Positions 59,544-64,000 of a stretch of DNA of 64,000 nt are shown here, piece after piece (the first letter of the stretch is position 1; every line of letters begins with the position of its first letter). A model generated the notes under the pieces. The model was not told the DNA's origin and did not search any database. It was given only the letters and a program-made list of their open reading frames with translations. The DNA is taken from assembly GCA_020249775.1 (NCBI GenBank), contig JADCFA010000023.1:186001-250000 (forward strand), in the 5' to 3' direction. This DNA is from Roseomonas sp. (GTDB lineage Bacteria; Pseudomonadota; Alphaproteobacteria; Acetobacterales; Acetobacteraceae). A program made the translations under genes and the position numbers.

Positions 59544-60716
59544 TCACCCCCGCCGCTTCGCCAACCACGCCTCCATCCGCGCAAGCGCCTCATCCATCAC
59601 TGCATCGCCCTTGCAGAAGGCAAAGCGTGCATAATGCGAAGGTGCATCCTCACTGGCATAAAACGCCGTCACCGGAATCGCGGTGACCTTCGCTTCTTCC
59701 GTCAAAGTTCGGCAGAAGGAGACATCATCACCATTGAAGCCAAGCGGGCGGAAATCCGTGGTGATGAAATAGGAACCCTTGGTCGGCAGCACATCAAAGC
59801 CAAGCCGCGCGAGGCCGGCGCCAAGCTTGTCACGCTTGGCCTGCAAATGCGTCGAAAGCCCGTGGAAATAGGCATCATCCTTCATCAGCCCCACCGCAAC
59901 GCCGCGTTGCAGATTGGGTGCCGTGGTGAAGGTCAGGTTTTGGTGCGCCTTTGTCACATTGGGCGCGATGCTGCGATCCGCCGTGATATAGCCAATCTTC
60001 CAACCCGTCAGCGAAAAGGTCTTGCCCGCGCTGCCAACCCGCATGCAGCGCTGCCGCATGCCAGGCAGCGTCATCAGCGGGATATGCTTCGCGCCATCAA
60101 AGGTCAGATGTTCATAAACCTCATCGCAAATCGCGTAGCAATCATGCTGTTCCAGCAGGCCCGCGATGAAGCGGAGTTCTTCTTCCGTGAATACTTTCCC
60201 GGTCGGGTTCATCGGCGTATTCAGCAATAGCGCCTTGGTCTTCGGCCCGAAAGCCGCCGCCAATTCCGCGCGCGGCAATGCCCATTCCGGCGGGCTCAAC
60301 CGCACCAGCTTAGGGATGGCGCCCAGCAAGCGCACAACAGGCAAGTAGGTGTCATAAAGCGGCTCAATCAGCACACATTCATCGCCGGGGTTGAGCACGG
60401 CCATCAGGCAAGCGGTGATTGCCTCCGTGGCGCCAGAGGTTACCACCACCTCAGTGTTAGGGTCTGCCTCAATGCCATAGAAGCGCTTATTGTGGTGCGC
60501 GACTGCTTGGCGCAGTTCAGGCACCCCGCTCATGGGCGGGTATTGGTTGCGGCCATCCAGCAGCGCCGCGGCGGCGGCATGGATGACATCGGGTGGCCCG
60601 TCATAATCGGGGAAACCCTGGCCCAGATTCACCGCGCCATGCTGATTGGCGAGTGCCGACATGACGGTGAAGATGGTGGTGCCAATGCCTGAAAGGACGT
60701 CGTTCTGCGGCTTCAT
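59544..60716 (-). CDS. class I/II PLP-dependent aminotransferase
   Basis: This 390-residue fold-type I aminotransferase has the N-terminal NLGQGFPDYDGPPDVI typical of the aspartate aminotransferase/kynurenine aminotransferase-like branch. The PLP lysine is in SAGKTFSLTGWKIGY near residue 232. NTPMNPTGKVFTEEEL and the C-terminal arginine region HYARFAFCKGDAVMDEAL are intact. Relatives (YbdL, KAT-type) use methionine, glutamine or aromatic amino acids. It is convergent with the kinase gene, with nine bases between the stops, and divergent from glnB. Confidence 0.92.
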   Translation of the reverse strand: MKPQNDVLSGIGTTIFTVMSALANQHGAVNLGQGFPDYDGPPDVIHAAAAALLDGRNQYPPMSGVPELRQAVAHHNKRFYGIEADPNTEVVVTSGATEAITACLMAVLNPGDECVLIEPLYDTYLPVVRLLGAIPKLVRLSPPEWALPRAELAAAFGPKTKALLLNTPMNPTGKVFTEEELRFIAGLLEQHDCYAICDEVYEHLTFDGAKHIPLMTLPGMRQRCMRVGSAGKTFSLTGWKIGYITADRSIAPNVTKAHQNLTFTTAPNLQRGVAVGLMKDDAYFHGLSTHLQAKRDKLGAGLARLGFDVLPTKGSYFITTDFRPLGFNGDDVSFCRTLTEEAKVTAIPVTAFYASEDAPSHYARFAFCKGDAVMDEALARMEAWLAKRRG

Positions 60717-60847
60717 CTACCTTGCCTGAATGCTGCTAACCCTGGCCGGACCGCGCCGGCCCTTTGGGGCTTATGGGGTGCCGCGCAGCGCGGGGCAAGC
60801 CGCCCTCGCGGCGTGGTGAATTTATGGGCAATTTGAACGAAAAATAG

Positions 60848-61330
<483 letters not shown>

Positions 61331-61342
61331 CGGGTGTGAGTT

Positions 61343-61378
61343 TCGCCCCACCCCATCTCGGCGGGGGTTGCGGGGCGA
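61343..61378 (+). other. GC-rich hairpin between glnB and glnA
   Basis: TCGCCCC-ACCCC pairs with GGGGT-tgc-GGGGCGA, giving twelve base pairs with a three-base bulge, 13 bases after the glnB stop. No T-run follows. It could act as an RNA processing or partial termination site that lets glnA be expressed at a different level from glnB. The rest of the 200-base gap shows no gene. Confidence 0.55.
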
Positions 61379-61530
61379 GGAGCGGCGGGACTGATACCGC
61401 TGCGCCTGAACAAGCCGGGCGGGTGCCCTTTGGGTGCTTGCCTGGTGCCGGACTGGGCCGCGGGATACCGAAGTCGCGGCTTGGGGCAGTTTCTTTCGGG
61501 GTTCGCTAGCAGGGAATAGGATCGCATAGG

Positions 61531-62970
61531 ATGGCCAAGAAGCCAGCAGCCGCCGCGGGTGGCAACGCCGTCTCCAAGGTTATGGAGATGATCAAGGAAC
61601 ATAGCGTGGAATATGTGGATTTCCGTTTCACGGATCCGCGCGGCAAGTGGCAGCACACCGCCCAGCATGTTTCGACCATTGAACCGGAAATCTTCGAAGA
61701 GGGGATCATGTTTGATGGTTCTTCCATCGCGGGTTGGAAGGCCATCAATGAATCCGACATGATCCTGATGCCTGATGCGACCACTGCGGTGATGGATCCC
61801 TTCTCGGCCAAGCCGCAGATGATCCTGTTCTGCGACATTTATGAGCCCTCCACCGGTCAGCGCTACAATCGTGACCCGCGCTCCACCGCGAAGAAAGCGG
61901 AAGAATTCCTGAAGTCCACTGGGATTGGCGATACCGCCTTCTTCGGCCCGGAAGCGGAATTTTTCGTGTTCGACAATGTGAAGTTCGGCACGGGCGGCAA
62001 TTTCGGCCATTTCTCGCTGGATAGCGTTGAAGGCCCCGGCGCCAACATGAAGGATTTCCCGGAAGGCAATATGGGCCATCGCCCGGTCGTGAAGGGTGGC
62101 TATTTCCCGGTCCCGCCGGTGGATAGCGAACAGGATCTCCGCGCCGAGATGCTCTCCACCATGGGTGAGATGGGCCTGCCGATCGAAAAGCATCACCATG
62201 AAGTGGCGCAGTCCCAGCATGAGCTCGGCACGAAGTTTGGCCCGCTGGTGCAGCAGGCGGATTTCATGCAGATCTACAAATACTGCGTGCACAATGTTGC
62301 CCATAGCTACGGCAAGACCGCGACCTTCATGCCAAAGCCGATCTATGGCGATAATGGTTCGGGCATGCATGTGCACCAATCCATCTGGAAGTCCGGCAAG
62401 CCGGTTTTCGCGGGCAATGGTTATGCCGATCTGTCGGAAACGGCGCTCTATTACATTGGCGGCATCATCAAGCACGCCAAGGCGCTGAATGCCTTCACCA
62501 ACCCGCTGACCAATTCCTACAAGCGGTTGATCCCGGGTTTTGAAGCCCCCGTGCTGCTCGCCTATTCCGCGCGCAACCGTTCGGCTTCCTGCCGCATTCC
62601 TTACGCGACCAGCCCGAAGGCGAAGCGCGTGGAAGTGCGCTTCCCGGATCCGGGTGCGAACCCCTACCTTGCCTTCTCTGCCATGCTGATGGCCGGCATT
62701 GATGGCATCAAGAACAAGATCCATCCGGGCGATCCGATGGACAAGGATCTCTATGACCTGCCGCCGGAAGAGCTGAAGGGCATTCCGACCGTGTGCGGTT
62801 CCTTGCTTGAAGCGCTGCAGGCGCTGGAAGCGGATCACGACTTCCTGCTCGCCGGCGATGTCTTCTCCAAGGATCAGATCGAAAGCTATATCGAACTCAA
62901 GTGGTCGGAAGTGTATAAGTTTGAGCACACCCCGCACCCGGTTGAGTTTGAGATGTACTACTCCGTCTGA
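61531..62970 (+). CDS. glnA: type I glutamine synthetase
   Basis: This 479-residue GlnA condenses ammonia and glutamate to glutamine with ATP. The N-terminal [16 protein letters not shown] and [10 protein letters not shown] are typical, and [12 protein letters not shown] provides metal-binding glutamates. [10 protein letters not shown] marks the substrate/arginine region, and the adenylylation tyrosine lies in [12 protein letters not shown], so it is under GlnE control. It is slightly longer than the usual 468 residues because of an Ala-rich N-terminus ([13 protein letters not shown]). It follows glnB and is closed by an intrinsic terminator. Confidence 0.98.
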   Translation: MAKKPAAAAGGNAVSKVMEMIKEHSVEYVDFRFTDPRGKWQHTAQHVSTIEPEIFEEGIMFDGSSIAGWKAINESDMILMPDATTAVMDPFSAKPQMILFCDIYEPSTGQRYNRDPRSTAKKAEEFLKSTGIGDTAFFGPEAEFFVFDNVKFGTGGNFGHFSLDSVEGPGANMKDFPEGNMGHRPVVKGGYFPVPPVDSEQDLRAEMLSTMGEMGLPIEKHHHEVAQSQHELGTKFGPLVQQADFMQIYKYCVHNVAHSYGKTATFMPKPIYGDNGSGMHVHQSIWKSGKPVFAGNGYADLSETALYYIGGIIKHAKALNAFTNPLTNSYKRLIPGFEAPVLLAYSARNRSASCRIPYATSPKAKRVEVRFPDPGANPYLAFSAMLMAGIDGIKNKIHPGDPMDKDLYDLPPEELKGIPTVCGSLLEALQALEADHDFLLAGDVFSKDQIESYIELKWSEVYKFEHTPHPVEFEMYYSV

Positions 62971-62994
62971 TCCCCACCGGATTGGAAAGGGGAA

Positions 62995-63024
62995 GGGGCC
63001 TCGCGGGATACGCGGGGCCCTTTT
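62995..63024 (+). terminator. intrinsic terminator after glnA
   Basis: GGGCCTCGCG (62996-63005) pairs with CGCGGGGCCC (63011-63020), a ten-base stem with one T-G pair and a five-base loop, followed by TTTT. It starts 25 bases after the glnA stop. Confidence 0.85.
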
Positions 63025-63058
63025 GCATTTCAGGGGCTGGCGTGATCAGCTAGACGCC

Positions 63059-64000
63059 ATGATCCCCGACCCCAAAACCTTCCTATCGAACCCCGCCTTG
63101 CTGGATGAGGCGCTGGCGGGTGGCGATATCGCGCCCTTGCTGATGGTGCTGGTGCATCTTTCTGGCGAAGCGGAATGGCTCGACCGACTGGCACCGCATA
63201 TCAAGGGCCCTTGGAATTTCCACGAAGCCGCACCTGATGAATTGCGCGCGGCACTACGCGCCCGGCTGCGCGAGGTGCTGTTGGATTACGCGCAAAGCGG
63301 GCGCGCATTGCCCGCAGAACCGCCCGCGCATCTGCTGCATCGGATGCTTTCCGTTGGTGTGGGGGCCGAGGTGCCGGCGGAATACCTGCCGCTGATCCGC
63401 GAAGAAACCGTGGTGGATGCGCCGGACCCGAAAACCGTGCAATGGCGCCGCGATGTGCCGTCAGCGCGTCGTGCGGCGATTCGCACCGGGATTATCGGGG
63501 CGGGGGTTTCCGGCCTGCTGATGGCGATCAAGCTACAGGAAGCCGGGCTGCCCTTCACGATATTCGAAAAGAATGATGCGGTCGGCGGCACCTGGTATGA
63601 AAACGATTATCCGGGCTGCGGCGTGGATACGCCCAATCACTTCTATTCGCTGTCCTTTGAGCCCAATCATGATTGGCCGGAACATTTCTCCAAGCGTGAT
63701 CAGCTTTGGCAGTATCTGGAAGGCATTGCCGACAAATACGGGCTGCGGCGCCATTTGCATCTGAATACCAGCGTGATCGCAGCGCGTTATGATGAAGCGG
63801 CGGCGCTCTGGCGCGTAACCACCCGTAATGCCGAAGGGCGCGAAGAAACCCATGAATTCGAAGCGCTGGTCGGTGCCGTTGGCACCATCAGCCGGCCGGT
63901 CATTCCACCCATTCCAGGGGTCGCGGATTTCGCCGGCCCGCTATTTCACACCGCGCGGTGGGATCACAGTATTGCGCTTGATGGCAAGCGGGTTGCGATG
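63059..64000 (+). CDS. flavin-containing Baeyer-Villiger-type monooxygenase, 5' part (runs off the window)
   Basis: Only the first 314 codons are present. After an N-terminal extension of about 130 residues the FAD site GIIGAGVSGLLMAIK appears near residue 148, followed by VGGTWYENDYPGCGVD. The Baeyer-Villiger fingerprint FxGxxxHxxxW is met by FAGPLFHTARWD near residue 299. The enzyme would insert oxygen next to a ketone carbonyl using NADPH and O2. An N-terminal extension of this size is known from 4-hydroxyacetophenone monooxygenase-type members, so an aromatic ketone is possible. The ATG at 63059 has no strong ribosome site (GCTAGACGCC upstream). Confidence 0.85.
   Translation, partial: MIPDPKTFLSNPALLDEALAGGDIAPLLMVLVHLSGEAEWLDRLAPHIKGPWNFHEAAPDELRAALRARLREVLLDYAQSGRALPAEPPAHLLHRMLSVGVGAEVPAEYLPLIREETVVDAPDPKTVQWRRDVPSARRAAIRTGIIGAGVSGLLMAIKLQEAGLPFTIFEKNDAVGGTWYENDYPGCGVDTPNHFYSLSFEPNHDWPEHFSKRDQLWQYLEGIADKYGLRRHLHLNTSVIAARYDEAAALWRVTTRNAEGREETHEFEALVGAVGTISRPVIPPIPGVADFAGPLFHTARWDHSIALDGKRVAM

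Overview
The window looks like a chromosome segment of a free-living, microaerobic to aerobic alphaproteobacterium, most likely Acetobacteraceae/Rhodospirillales (Roseomonas-like). This is an inference from several things: GC-rich codon use, a fused IorA-IorB protein, a complete ccoNOQP-ccoGHIS locus with an FNR/FixK-type box, several Bug-family (tripartite tricarboxylate) binding proteins, and a LexA operator of the alphaproteobacterial direct-repeat type (GTTC-N7-GTTC). I recognised no CRISPR array, rRNA, tRNA, intact transposase or prophage genes. No classical transcription factor gene is visible in the 64 kb.

Layout. 0-2.5 kb: the 5' end of moaB, an acyl-CoA carboxylase carboxyltransferase and a DUF2189 membrane protein. 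2.6-10.7 kb: high-affinity cbb3 oxidase genes (ccoN, O, Q, P) with their assembly and copper-loading genes (ccoG, H, I, S), plus a 61-residue orphan membrane protein. 10.7-15.3 kb: fused indolepyruvate ferredoxin oxidoreductase and an acyl-CoA dehydrogenase. 15.3-18.3 kb: a three-gene sugar cassette (GT2, DegT aminotransferase, NAD-dependent epimerase). 18.3-25 kb: K+ channel, RidA, an orphan protein beside an AT-rich stretch, gluconokinase and 6-phosphogluconate dehydrogenase, a serine hydrolase, a FrnE-like DsbA protein, a small SOS-type membrane gene and a GNAT enzyme.

25-30.2 kb: a secreted repeat protein, a structured dispersed repeat, a Liv-type binding protein, GtrA, and a dehydrogenase/aldehyde dehydrogenase pair. 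30.2-39.2 kb: a peptide/nickel-type ABC importer operon with three successive paralogous binding proteins, two permeases and two ATPases. 39.3-45.6 kb: a molybdenum hydroxylase (S-L-M order), a DUF3225 protein, a 2-hydroxychromene-2-carboxylate isomerase-like protein and a DadA-like oxidoreductase, together suggesting catabolism of a heterocyclic or amide compound. 45.6-49 kb: a double cold-shock-domain protein and two flagellin genes; a second copy of the dispersed repeat lies between the flagellins. 49-55.5 kb: an organic-acid cluster (Asp/Glu racemase family, two Bug proteins, acyl-CoA dehydrogenase, CaiB CoA-transferase, quinone oxidoreductase). 55.6-60.7 kb: DMT exporter, hydrolase, metallophosphoesterase, a Ser/Thr kinase fused to a universal-stress domain, and an aminotransferase. 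60.9-63 kb: glnB-glnA. 63-64 kb: the start of a Baeyer-Villiger-type monooxygenase.

The least explained signals are: the perfect LexA operator inside the promoter of a 59-residue membrane protein gene (24.2-24.4 kb); the two copies of a roughly 120-base structured repeat (25.72 and 47.79 kb); the DADPGD repeat protein (25.1 kb); the paired hairpins in both flagellin leaders; and the kinase/universal-stress fusion next to a phosphoesterase. All functions are read from motifs and gene context; no database search was possible.
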